From positions 5,604,001-5,668,000 of the forward strand of contig NC_135003.1 in NCBI RefSeq assembly GCF_051020985.1: a stretch of DNA of 64,000 nucleotides. The letters are read 5' to 3'. Every line of letters begins with the position of its first letter. Position 1 is the stretch's first letter. This stretch comes from Nomia melanderi (taxonomy: Eukaryota; Arthropoda; Insecta; Hymenoptera; Halictidae). Below, in pieces: positions 47,401 through 58,800 of this stretch. The notes beneath the pieces are model-generated. The model searched no databases. It was not told the DNA's origin and worked only from the letters and a program-made list of their open reading frames with translations. The position numbers were made by a program, and so were the translations under genes.

Positions 47401-48882
47401 TTTCCCTGAACCGGAGAAATTCGATCCCATGAGATTCAGTGACGAAGTGAAGAAAACGAGGCCAGCTTACACTTACTTCCCCTTCGGCGAAGGACCGCAC
47501 ATCTGTATCGGTTAGTAATTTCTTAAAATATCTTTGTTCTTTCAATGTTATTAGGACATTCCTTCAAAAATCTCATTACCTCACCCACTGAATATTGTAT
47601 ACATTTGTGTCATTTAAAAGATGACAGATAACTTATTGTCTACTTTAATAATAGTCTATTAATATATCTACAATCTTATAATATTAATAACTAGTAGTAT
47701 AATTTCTTAATAACTCATCTAATAATAATATTAACTTTACGATTTGGAAACTATATTTTTCGCTTCACATTGTTGATGTTAACAATATACTGGAGTAATA
47801 TTCTTTGCCGTACTAATATTTGATAGTGGAATATATAGTAGTGATTAAATATCATTCTTTTAGAATATAATCCGTTGTCTTCTTTAACACATTGAGCGCC
47901 GGTTCCGTGAAAACGTGGGATTCGAAGTATGTCGTTTGAGCGTCGGCCCCGTGAAAACGCGGGATTCTGAGTCTATCGCTTGAGCGCCGGCCCAGCAATA
48001 ATGCGGATTTCTGGATTTCCATTTCTGAATATGACGAATATACAATTAAAATATACTATTTTTCGAAAATGTATAATGTTTTGAATATTTTTCTTGGCTA
48101 CTCATTGATCAGATACAAGCGAATGAAACTGGCGTTTGGGCTCAGTGGCCGATACGTTGCCGCCGCTCAGGCTTTAAATGTCTCTTACGTCGCCGGCGCT
48201 CAATGTGTTAATATGATATATAACCTAAATTTTCTTAGGTACCATTATTGTATTACGAATACAATATTACTAATAGGTGCCAGAAAAACTTCGTAGAGGT
48301 TGCTGAATTAAAATTTACAACTAGCGACATACATACATACACACTAATATTAATTTCCTTCATTAAACTAGTGAAACATTGGTTAAAATTGAACTTCAAT
48401 TCATTACTAACAACAAAATTGCACGAACTTTTTGCGCTACCTAATATCTAAGTAATTACTTTATTAACACTATACGTATGGCGACCGATCAACTGACAGG
48501 TTTTAAGATATGATTTAAACTTCTGTGCCTTCTTCCGTTCATTTAACATTATATAAATTCCTGCATTATCAAGCCAATCAGCTTCTAATTTTCGTCCTTC
48601 CCCTTGTTGTTCTTCATATGTAGAAAAATTTACGGTCCAATTTATTTACTTTTATTCTCTAACCAATTATTTAACTGGTTACTTTCATTTCACGATGTTT
48701 CAGGACTTCGAATGGGTCTTCTGCAATCGAAGCTGGGTGTAATCAAAGTGTTGAGCAAGTATGAAGTGTCACCTTGCGAGAAAACGCCAATCCCTATGGT
48801 TACAAATCCGAAAGGACTCACCAAGACAGCGTTAGGAGGAATATACTTGAATGTCCGGAAGATCAATACAGCAGCTGGTTAA
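44442..48882 (+). CDS. CYP6AS: Cytochrome P450, CYP6AS-like (gene B)
   Basis: Exons: 44442-44958, 45555-45926, 46309-46493, 47222-47510, 48704-48882; phases 1,1,0,1 and 513 codons plus stop, exactly as gene A. It keeps the anchor, WKVLR (133-137), GGFETSS (313-319), ETLR (371-374), FDPMRF (425-430) and the heme loop FGEGPHICIG with Cys453 and His at the usual Arg position. By eye it differs from A at about 23 residues. Nine are in exon 1 (59, 65, 108, 111, 113, 114, 117, 126, 138), seven of them between 108 and 138, the stretch leading into the C-helix where substrate recognition site 1 lies in this family. Intron 1 differs at one base only. Intron 4 holds a TTAA-flanked element and intron 3 has lost about 180 bp relative to A. 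Expected to be a microsomal monooxygenase with related but possibly altered substrate preference. Confidence 0.92.
46774..46841. repeat. Short tandem duplication in intron 3 of gene B
   Basis: The string TGGTATTACACAAATATGTAATCA occurs twice with a short CTTTCAT/TTTCA-type junction. Genes A and the orphan fragment have one copy. A local duplication specific to B. Confidence 0.7.
47888..48207. mobile_element. piggyBac-type MITE in intron 4 of gene B, 320 bp
   Basis: Flanked by TTAA at 47884-47887 and 48208-48211. Both ends are the perfect 15-bp inverted repeat CACATTGAGCGCCGG. The interior repeats GAGCG(C/T)CGGCCC and GTGAAAACG(C/T)GGGATTC. The matching position in intron 4 of gene A (33391-33410) reads CTTCTTTAAAATGATATATAACC with no element, so this is a filled site beside an empty one. 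No transposase is encoded; a related copy is at 54633-54864. It inserted after A and B separated and lies inside an intron, so the gene product is not changed. Confidence 0.9.
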
Positions 48883-50911
48883 ACCACCTTAAATGTCTTT
48901 ATAAATTTGTACAGAACCGTTATATTACTTGTATAATTGAATAATAATTTAATATCCCTTTTATAAAATGCATTATAGTAATGCTCGACTTTTTATGTAC
49001 AAGTATTATGGATCAATTCCGGAAAGGTCATGGTACAGCAAAGAGATATTGTAAAATATATTTTAAATTATATTTAACTGCTGAATCGGGGGGAGAATAA
49101 AGAAGAAGAATTATAGACAGAAAATAATAGATAAACTTATAAAAATACACGATGGAAATTTTAATTCCCCAGAATTCCTCCAATTATAGGCGAACTGTAT
49201 TAACAATTGTATTAATAATTGAATATTCTACTTCGTTGTTTAGTTATTTGATTAAGCAGGAAGGTAGTTAAAGAAGATTAAAGAAAATAGGAATTTATAA
49301 TACTGATTCTACTGCATAAATAAATACAGTTATGAATACAGTTATAATTGATAAATACAGTTTTTACTGCACTTGATTGCAGAATATAAGCACATTACAC
49401 ATGAAGTGATTTTAAAAATTTGTAGAAACTTAACATTTCTTCCAAAAAAGCAATTCAGTTTCACTCCGTGATACTTTTGAGCCCTTGCTGCGCATAATAA
49501 GCATAATACATTGCAATAAAAAGATTAATTCCGAAAATGAAGGTCCAGGTCAATTTTTTACTCTCTTATATGAATACACATATAAGACACTTAGACATTT
49601 ATAACAATTCGCTTTGAAATATATTTGCATAAGAGTATGACGTGTATGTATTTTGCGTATTTGGACACATTGCACCTATGTACATGGATATCTGTAATTT
49701 AATTGTCATAAACTATATTAACATATTTAGTTGTAAATTTCTACGCATTAAACTACGAATGGTGTATTATATATATATATTATTGGGTATTTTAATATTT
49801 ATCGCCTCTGCTACTGTGGAAATAAAATGAAACTTGAAAATTCTATTAAATACTCGGAACGTTTGTATCTTACAAACTATAATTTATATTAAAAATTCTA
49901 AAGTTATTCCTACATAATTGGGTGGTCACATTGTGAACTTAGGATGCAATATACACCAAGCAAATCGTCAACTTTACGAGACTTCTCAGAATTTTAATTT
50001 ACTTGCACATTTATTGAACCGTCCTTTCATGTAAAAGTCAACAGTAAATAATCCGCTCGTTTCACAAAAACAAACGAAGAAGGTATAGATCCTTAACACC
50101 GGTTTCATTCTTCTTCCTCAGATTCTATTTTCATTATATCTCAATAGTGGCGAGTGTAAATGACACTGGCAAATGCAAAATGTAGACAATTGTAGATAAT
50201 ACATTTAAACTTCATTTGATTGATCCAATATACATTTGTGCTTTGGAAGACATTTCAATACGGAGCCTGGAACAATGCTTCAAAAAATGGGACCATTCTT
50301 TTTCAACATGATAGGGTAGTTGTCGTAAAACTAGAAATATTGTGGATTACTTACAACAAAGAGCATATGAATTATAAAATGGTCGGTAAAATAACTTAAT
50401 GTAAATACAATTAATAATTTATGAGCACTCCTGAAGAAATTTATGGACGAGATAAACAAAAGGCTATATAAGCCAAAGCCGCTATCCTTATCTGGAAATG
50501 AATGTTGAAACGCAGTGTGAAAATTTTATACTATTATAAAATAAATAAAAGCTACGATACGTAAGTACCCGTGAGACTATCACGGAGTATTAGGTTATAA
50601 AAATATTAAATAAATTATTGTTAATCATTAATTATTCTTTGCATATAAATAGGGATTCATAACCTTTTCCAGAAATTCGAGCCATACCATATTTTCTTGG
50701 AAGTTACGATTTCTTTATACTGTAATTTTTATTAGACAACATAAGAAACTGCTAGCTTTTTAATTTTTATTCTAAAAAGGATATATTTAACAATATCGTG
50801 ACATTGATATATGTATTCTTATATCTTACACATGACAAATTTTGTATTAATCGTTAGTTTAAAATTAGACTTTTTTCTAATAATCATTTTTACGAATCAG
50901 GTCTCTTAAAA
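48883..50911. other. Intergenic DNA between genes B and D
   Basis: 48883 to about 49590 aligns with the 3' flank of gene A. The rest, 49600-50900, has no counterpart upstream of C and is AT-rich, with a short (AT)n run near 49768-49782. A likely 5'-UTR acceptor (TTTTTACGAATCAG) for gene D ends at 50900. No other gene recognised. Confidence 0.5.
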
Positions 50912-53900
50912 ATGGTACTCCTCACCTCACACTGGGTGTTAGATGGCATTCTCATCTTCTCGACTCTTCTGATCAGTGCATACCTGTTTGTAACTAGGAA
51001 ATATAAATACTGGGAAAAACGAGGTGTCCTGCAATTTCCAACGACACCATTCTTTGGAAACTTTAAAGACTGCCTTTTACTCAAGCTATCAGGTTCGGAA
51101 TATCTTAGGCAACTGTACAATAAAGGAAAGGGGTCACCTTACGTAGGATTCTATATTTTTAACAAACCTTTCTTGCTTGCACGAGATCCTGAACTTCTGA
51201 AGCATATCTTCGTGAAGGACTTCAACGTGTTCTGTAATAGATATGTATCGCCGAATGTGAAGGACCGGCTTGGATACGCGAACGTTGCCTTGATAAAGAA
51301 TCCAAGCTGGAAGATTCTAAGGTCCAAATTGACGCCAATTTTTTCTAATGTAAAACTGAAGAAAATGTTGGATTTAATGCTTGTTATCGCTGAAGATCTG
51401 GATCGGTATCTTGAGAAGGAAACTATGGGTAAGTATTCATGCAGTGTAAGTACATCGGCAAATATATTTCTCTTCGACCCGTTAACTTAGAGTACGGTGT
51501 TGGATTCGTGGTGAAGATTTTGTATAGGGTTAATATTATAAAAAAACTGTCTCCTACAAATAACAAACTCTCCAATACAATGGAATTGCTTGAATATATT
51601 TTTCAGATAACGGTAAGGTATTGAAGCTAAAAGAAGTATGTGCTAGCTTTACTACCGATATGATCGGCAGCACCGTGTTTGGTCTGCGAGTAAATTCATT
51701 GGAAGATAGCGAAGCACCGTTCCGACAATTCGCCAGAAAAATGTTCGATTTCAACGATTTTATACGTTCCATCGAACTTTTTCACATATTTTTCATGCCG
51801 TCCTTAACTAAATACACTGGTGCTAGATTCTTTAGCAAAGAAGGCAGCGTTTTCCTTCGGTCCATTTTTTGGGATATAGTCAATGAACGTATGGCATCAG
51901 GGGAAAAAAGGAACGATCTTATCGATATTCTGATTGAAATGCAACGAGCTCACGAAAATCAAGGCGATCTTGGCGGATTCAGTAAGATATTTCTGCAGCA
52001 TTTTATTCCTTTCAGATACCTAGATACTACAAAATTTGCTTTATTCTCGAATGTAACTTGTTTTTTAAAACCAGATTATTTAAGTTATATTCATTCGCAG
52101 CATACATGAATGTGTAAAATATAATATGAGTTTATATTATAGTTTTTAAATTTTAAGTCATGCGACCATTAGTTTCCTTAAGAAATGTTCCTTACATCCG
52201 AACAAGCAAGTCGAATAATACAGAAATTCCAATTTTTATATGTTACTGAAAGTGTAGAAAAAATATTATAAAGGTTTACAATTACTCGCTTACAAATATT
52301 TACAATCAATTTGAGATGAAACAATAGACTAGTTTATCCAGAATTGTCATAATTGTATTCTCGCAATGGTGGGTGAAAAGAAATATTCTCAAGATTATTA
52401 GACGCCAAACATTTATTTACTTAATTTAGTGACTTCATGATACTAATGAGAGAAACAATGTATGCTTGTAATTTTCGAGTGCTTTAGACTTGTATTTTCA
52501 GTATCAATGTAATTTTATTCGATTCCCGTTACAGCATTCAATGGCGACGATTTAGTGGCGCAGGCTGCAATTTTCTTTACTGCCGGTTTTGAAACTTCTT
52601 CTACCACTATATCCTTTTCGCTTTACGAGCTCGCATTGAATGAAGAAATACAAACAACTTTGAGGAAGGAAATCCGGGAAGCCCTCAAGGAAACCGATGG
52701 AAAAATTACCTATGAATTGGTATGTATTACAGTTTACATATCACTGATTAATTAATGAAACGGACGTGATTTGTGGGACCTATGAATATGACACGATTTG
52801 TCGATAGTGTCACTAAACAAACGAGATTTATAGTATGTGGCATTTAATAAGTTTTTATTCTTGACTGTCTGCTCGTCACGAATTGAAGAGTTTTTCTAGA
52901 AAACACCGTAAGTACTGAAACTTCACAAATTTTTATTTTTATTATTCTGTACTACGGAATTTAATCGTAATTTTCCTTTTTGTAAATGGCCATCATCAAT
53001 GGTACTGATAATGTTGAAATTTGACATCATTATGACATAATAGGATAGTACCTTTAATATGACTTTAAGTAATTCTCCTTTTCCTACTGAAAAATTAGAA
53101 GTTTGAAACTTACTTAGAAATGAAGGATCGCTTCCTGAAAAAATGGAACTATTTCCTCTAAACATTACTATTTTGTTATTGTAAACATTTTTACTTCATT
53201 CTAGTAGCAGAACAAATTTTTTTACAGATTTCGTTACTGTACTGTGACTTGAAATACAAGCAGTATATATATTTAAAAAACGTTGTCAATAAATTCCCAG
53301 GGATTGGTTTTTTTGCCATTACGCTGGAAAGAACCCTTAACATCCTTATATGTTGAAGATGTATGAAGTAAGCACGTCTCTTTCACAGATTACGACACTG
53401 CCGTACCTTCATATGGTTGTCTCAGAAACCCTTCGCAAGTATCCACCGGTAGCATTTGTGGATCGTGTCGTAACCACCGATTATAAGATTCCCAATTCTG
53501 ATTTGGTGATTGAGGAAGGTACTCCAGTATACATATCTATGATGGGCCTGCACTATGATCCAGAATATTTCCCTGAACCGGAGAAATACGACCCCATGAG
53601 ATTCAGTGAGGAAAGGAAGAAAACGAGGCCAGCTTTCACTCACTTACCATTCGGCGAAGGACCTCGCGTTTGTATCGGTTCGTAACTTCTCTATCAATGT
53701 GGCTTGGTGTTGATAATTATTATTTATAACTATTATAAATAAAAAAGCGACATTTTCCTGTACTGTGTCAATAGAAGGCCAGTGCACCTATGCCTTGCTC
53801 GCTTCTAGCCAGACCCGACTTAATTTATAAGGAGCATCCTCTAAAACTTTAACACTCGTCTCAACGTCTAAGGCACGGGTCTACCTGACTGCCTTATTGA

Positions 53901-54328
53901 CGAGTCTACCGGTAGATCCCGGATGAAACGCTCACTCCCTCTCTCCTCTTCATTTATTATAATATAATAATATTTCAATGATATAATATAACAATATTTC
54001 AGTAATATAATGTAATAATATTTCGATACTTTCGATACTTTAAACAATTTGTTCCTATTACACAGTTGTCGGACTCTTTTAGTCTTCTGGAGAACCATAA
54101 TTATAACTATGAATGATAATTTATCAATAGTATTATAGAACCATAATGTATTCTGTTTCAGGACTCCGATTGGGTCTCATGCAATCAAAGCTTGGCTTAA
54201 TCCAAATTCTGAGCAAATACGAGGTGTCTCCTTGCAAAGAAACGACTATTCCGTTGGCTTTGAACCCAAAAGCAATATTTACCACATCGTTAGACGATAT
54301 ACCCTTGCACGTTCGGAAGATTAATTAG
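50912..54328 (+). CDS. CYP6AS: Cytochrome P450, CYP6AS-like (gene D)
   Basis: Exons: 50912-51428, 51607-51981, 52535-52719, 53389-53677, 54162-54328; phases 1,1,0,1, giving 510 codons plus stop. Seen: membrane anchor (about residues 8-28), hinge FPTTPFFGN, C-helix WKILR, I-helix AGFETSS (314-320), K-helix ETLR (372-375), FDPMRF-type motif (here YDPMRF), and heme loop FGEGPRVCIG with Cys454 and the consensus Arg, unlike A and B. Exon 2 is one codon longer and exon 5 four codons shorter than in A/B. Introns 1 (178 bp) and 4 (484 bp) are much shorter than in A/B. It appears intact and is the probable donor of the sequence that homogenised pseudogene C. Expected role: endoplasmic-reticulum monooxygenase as for A, substrate unknown. 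Confidence 0.92.
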
Positions 54329-54628
54329 TTCAGTAGCTGCTTCAATCGTCTGTGATATCGATAGTTGTGCAGAATTCGAATGCTACAGTTTTCATAAAAT
54401 TGATACGTGTCCTAGAAATCGATATTTTGAACAGTCTTTTGCTAGAAACAAGAAAATAATTTGATTCATTTATGAATACTTCATCTTTATTAAAAGAAAC
54501 AATGATACTAACTTGTTATTTTATTCATGCAATAACATGTTAAAAATACTGTGTACAGGATAATAATTGGACAAAAATGAAAAGTATAAAAATTAAAGAA
54601 TGGAAATATTCTGGAAGTTCATATTATA
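54329..54628. other. 3' flank of gene D
   Basis: Aligns with 42333-42640 downstream of C. It presumably contains the 3' untranslated region; I see no clear AATAAA in the first 300 bp, so the transcript end is not placed. Confidence 0.4.
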
Positions 54629-54632
54629 TTAA

Positions 54633-54864
54633 CATATTGAGCGCCAGCGACTTAAGAGACATTTAAAGCCTGAGCGCCGACAACGTATTGGCCACTTAGC
54701 CCAAACACCGGCTTGATTCGCTTGTATCTGATCAATGAGTAGTTAAAAGAAATATTCAAAATATTATACATTTTCGTAAAATAGTACATTTTAATTACAT
54801 ATTCGTCATATCCAGAAATGAAAATCCAGAAATCCGCATTATTGCGGGGCCGGCACTCAATGTG
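54633..54864. mobile_element. piggyBac-type MITE downstream of gene D, 232 bp
   Basis: Flanked by TTAA at 54629-54632 and 54865-54868. Ends CATATTGAGCGCCAG and, inverted, CACATTGAGTGCCGG. It is a diverged, shorter relative of 47888-48207 in the opposite orientation, sharing the stretch with TGATCAATGAGTA and the AATCCGCATTATTGC block. The equivalent place downstream of C lacks it. Confidence 0.85.
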
Positions 54865-55149
54865 TTAATGTGTACTAAAGTTATTATTACGTGGCCACAA
54901 GCCATTTTGTACCGTCACAGATCCGGCTCGAAGGATCAACAAATGTTGCGTAGTAGATCCGGCTCGAGGTACCGAAAAATGCGACGTCGCACGTACACGA
55001 ATACTAACGCGGATTAAATTCCTCGGCTGGGGTTGTAAATCCCAGCTTTAACTGTAGGTCTCGTTAATACTCGCGACGCGTCGATTTACGAATTTCTTCA
55101 GAAATCGACTGATTCAACTCTGATCTCCGACTGGTTGAGATCAGATCAC

Positions 55150-55345
55150 TAGTTGTAGTTGTCCCGAACGATGGACTGACTACTGTTTGAATGAATGAAT
55201 GATATCTCGTTACTCCGAACGATTGAGTATCTGAGATATCGTCACTCCGAACGATTGAGCGACTTATGTGTCCCGAACGATGGACTGAATGTTGAATGTG
55301 AGAAAAAATCCCTGAGATGTCGTCACTCCGAACGATTGAGCGAAA
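55150..55345. repeat. Diverged internal repeat of the solo LTR
   Basis: Variants of (T/C)CCGAACGATTGAGCGA and CCCGAACGATGGACTGA occur at least five times, three of them preceded by GAGAT(A/G)TCGTCACT. Imperfect spacing. Confidence 0.75.
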
Positions 55346-55384
55346 AATCTCTGTGTAATGATCGAAAAAACCTGTCGAGTGCGA

Positions 55385-55506
55385 TCCTGTAGGTGTTTTT
55401 ATACGACACCTACAGGTTTTGTGTCGAGTGCGCTGATTGGGAAATTGAAAATACCCAATCAGCACATAATTCCAAAAATCGGGGGGCGTCTTGGACGACG
55501 CCCCTT
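55385..55506. repeat. Consecutive hairpins inside the solo LTR
   Basis: Three inverted repeats follow one another: CCTGTAGGTGT facing ACACCTACAGG (about 55386-55416), GCTGATTGGG facing CCCAATCAGC (about 55431-55462), and GGGGCGTC facing GACGCCCC (about 55482-55504). They would fold strongly in RNA. Their role in the element is unknown. Confidence 0.8.
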
Positions 55507-55897
55507 GGCCTGCCCTCTTGGTGCAAGAGTGAGGGCAATGACCACGTGCGAGGGATCCTCGAAGATTTGCCGATGCCTTGGAAATTTCCTCCAAGTTGAC
55601 GCATGGCTGGCGGAACCGTTACGAACGAGGTTCACGTCGACCCTTCGGAAATTCCCGGTTTATGATATGGTCGGTTGTCTGTACGAACGACGAAAATTCC
55701 AAAACTATTGTCTGGACACGCGCGGATTGACTAAATGATTTTCTCATGATTTAGGGTGCAATTGCCCCTTGTAACTAAATAAATAAACTGAGTTCGAAAA
55801 AAGCTAATCCCGAAAGTAAATTTGTTGGCACGTCCATATCATAAACGAACCTTCGAGGATTTTCTCCGTTTTGTTCCGCGTCGGACGGAACACATTT

Positions 55898-58800
55898 TAA
55901 ATCGCCATTTTCTATAAATTTGAGTATCTTTATATTGTAATTATAAAATATTTTATAATGACTACAATTCTTTAGGAATACCTTGTACTAAATAGTCTTT
56001 GTAAGTTCTGTGTAACAATAAATAAGGAAGTAAATACCAATCTGAAGATTGTTGCATCAGATATTCTTATAAATTCAGGTAAATAATTAAAATTTCACTG
56101 TAAATCTCCATTTTCAGACTTCAATAATTTATTATTGAATTGTTGGTGAAACTACATTTCACTGTTTATTGTAACTAAGGAAAAAACAAAGTCCCAAAGA
56201 AATAAGGGGGCGTATAAATGAGACTCTTATGTTTACTTTACTGAAACTTAGGCTAAGTTTTAAAGAAATTTCACTTCTCTTTTCAAGTTTATTTCGGTAT
56301 AAGACAATTTATAATAATTGATAATCCATTGCATACTCTCGATCACACTTAATAACAATGTAATAATAATTATAATAATAATCTATTTCCGTTTGTTTGA
56401 TAATTCAATTGGGATCAGTCATATTTACTACATTTGATTACTAGACATTTAAGTAACTATATGTAATTACATTTAATAATAAGTTTTAATAAGTATTTCA
56501 GTGGTCATTTTTTAGTGCTTCTGATTTCAAGAGAGTCAGCGCAGATTTATTTTACTACATAATTTTAATGAGAATCGGCATATAATTTTTAATTATGAGA
56601 CTGTAGTGATTTGTTTTTGAAACAATAAATTTTCATTAATTTACTGCAAAAGATTTACATTACTCCATTATACCTTCAATATACCTTCTCAACTCATAGT
56701 AAATCGATTTCATTTTTCATACTGCTAAGAAGCTTTCAGTAATTTTGCTTCAAAATTCTTTTAATCGTATCACTAATTATCTGGGTGCCCACAAATAAAC
56801 GAACAGCATTGTCAAATAAAAATAGATATTGCCAAAATAATTATTGGATAGTGTACAATTAAACATTCAACAGTATGTAAGTAGTGAATCCATCAATTTC
56901 CTGATGTATTACAAAGATCTTTAAGCAAATCCTTGTAGAATTTAATTGGTTCCTAGACTGCTGATGTTTATGCAAATTCGCGTATCGAAGGTTTCCGTAC
57001 GAAAAGGAGAATTATACGAAACTTTACCTTGTGTAATAATTGTTCTTTCATGTTCTTGTTTTTCTTTTTTGGTTGAATATGAGCAACAAACTTCGCTGGA
57101 TTTTATTAAAATTTTTATTTTTTTGTATTTTGCACATTTTCTTGTACAATAAGTCCACAAAGATCCGCAGTCTAGTGATTACACAAGAAAGACAGTCGAG
57201 ATTCATTCTGGACTATCTATGGACCATTTTTTCACGCACATAATAACTATACAATATCATGGTAGTAACTCGCCCGCGAGCTTAGCAAGCATTCTTCGTT
57301 CATCGTTCCATGATACTTCTCGCCAAGTAAATATACATTATACGTAAACTAGTTGTTCATTTTTCACGTAATTCGTACATCTCAAATTGTTCCTTTTGTT
57401 ACAACAACTGTAGGTCGCTAGTTTCTTACAGCTCTCTTAATCTTTATCGTGAATTTGCGGCATACGCGATAATACGGTACTACGGCTTAGCGTGGTAGCG
57501 TTTTCCCAAATTTTCGTAACAATTCACATGAGATTGTATTTTAAATAGCGAATTAGGAACCCAAGGGGTCAGCGTGTGAGAAGCTTAGAACTATTTTCCT
57601 TCTTTTAGGAAAGGGTAGAACCACATTCAGTGGTTGAAACATATTTCAGTCGATCCATTTAGCTAAAACATGACCCAAGAAAAGAATTCTTTTGGTCGTA
57701 TGAATTGATTAAAAACTGATGCTGAGATTCATTCGACACGTTTAGGAATGAATGTAATGTAATGTTGTAGAAGTTTCAGAAATCTTGAAATCACGTGTTG
57801 ATATCTTGTATTCTCTTGGAAGTTCATGATTCTAGGAACCGTATACGAAAATAGAAAGTATTATTTTATAAAGAAATGAATAATGGAAAAGGAAACAAGT
57901 AATTCACCTTTTTAAATGAATCAATATGCTAGATTACTTATGCATTTTATTATACTATGGCTAGACATATTGGAGAGGAAATGTGAACACGGGTCTCTAT
58001 TTTTTTATTGCAAGTGAGATTTATATAATGAAAATTGTGTGCTAATATTTTGATAATTATTATCAATATATACGTAGTTAAGTAATGACATAACGAATTA
58101 CATACAAAATGTGATTATGTTAACAAGTGTAATTAAAAAAAACAATTTTCATGGAAAGTTCAACGATTCACTTATTAAAGATATTACGTTATAGTATATA
58201 AAACAAAGTTCTCATTAATTGCTACTTTTTCTGCACATTTTTTAAATGAAAAACTATGCTGACAACACAGTAATAAATAAACGATTAAATTTTATGTAAA
58301 TCTAATGAAATAAAAATGGATATCAATAATGTATAATGCCTTTCATCTTTTATAAATACAGAATTGCATTAATTAAAAATTCTCATTATTTCGTGAACAG
58401 AAAAGTATACAAAAGCGTTGAATTTATATCAAATAAAATTTCGTACCTTCTGATAATTTTTTTTGTCGCAAAGTTCACAAAATTGCGTCTTGCACCATAC
58501 CTCAATGATAACCCGTTTTGCTTTTACATGTTAAAGTATTCATAAACATTAGTTTTAAAAAAAATTTAAGCTGTTGTTTAGAACGAGATTTTCAAAAAGC
58601 ACTTAATAATGCATTTTTATTTTATTTCAGTTTGATATTTATATCAGAAAAAAGAAATAAGATTTAAATCCTAAGAAGAATGTCACCGAATTATATTTCA
58701 GTGTTAAAAGTTAAAGAACCGTAAATTTAAAAAAACATATTTGGTGGTATATATTTTCAAAATTATTGATTCCCTGTATGAACATGTCTGCAATATATTA

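Larger units (their letters stand above)
54908..55892. mobile_element. Candidate solo LTR, 985 bp
   Basis: The block begins TGTACCGTC and ends GACGGAACA (inverted: TGTTCCGTC), so TG...CA ends form a short inverted repeat. It is bracketed by CATTT at 54903-54907 and 55893-55897, a 5-bp target duplication. It is much GC-richer than its surroundings and contains an internal repeat (55150-55345), several hairpins (55385-55520) and AATAAATAAA near 55780, usual LTR contents. No Pol or Gag sequence is present, so it fits a solo LTR left by recombination. A 176-codon minus frame at 55064-55594 translates the repeats and is probably not a gene. Orientation and superfamily are undetermined. Confidence 0.65.

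Noticed and set aside
55064..55594. 176-codon minus-strand frame
   Set aside because: It lies entirely inside the candidate solo LTR and mostly translates its internal repeats and hairpins. No domain or splice context.
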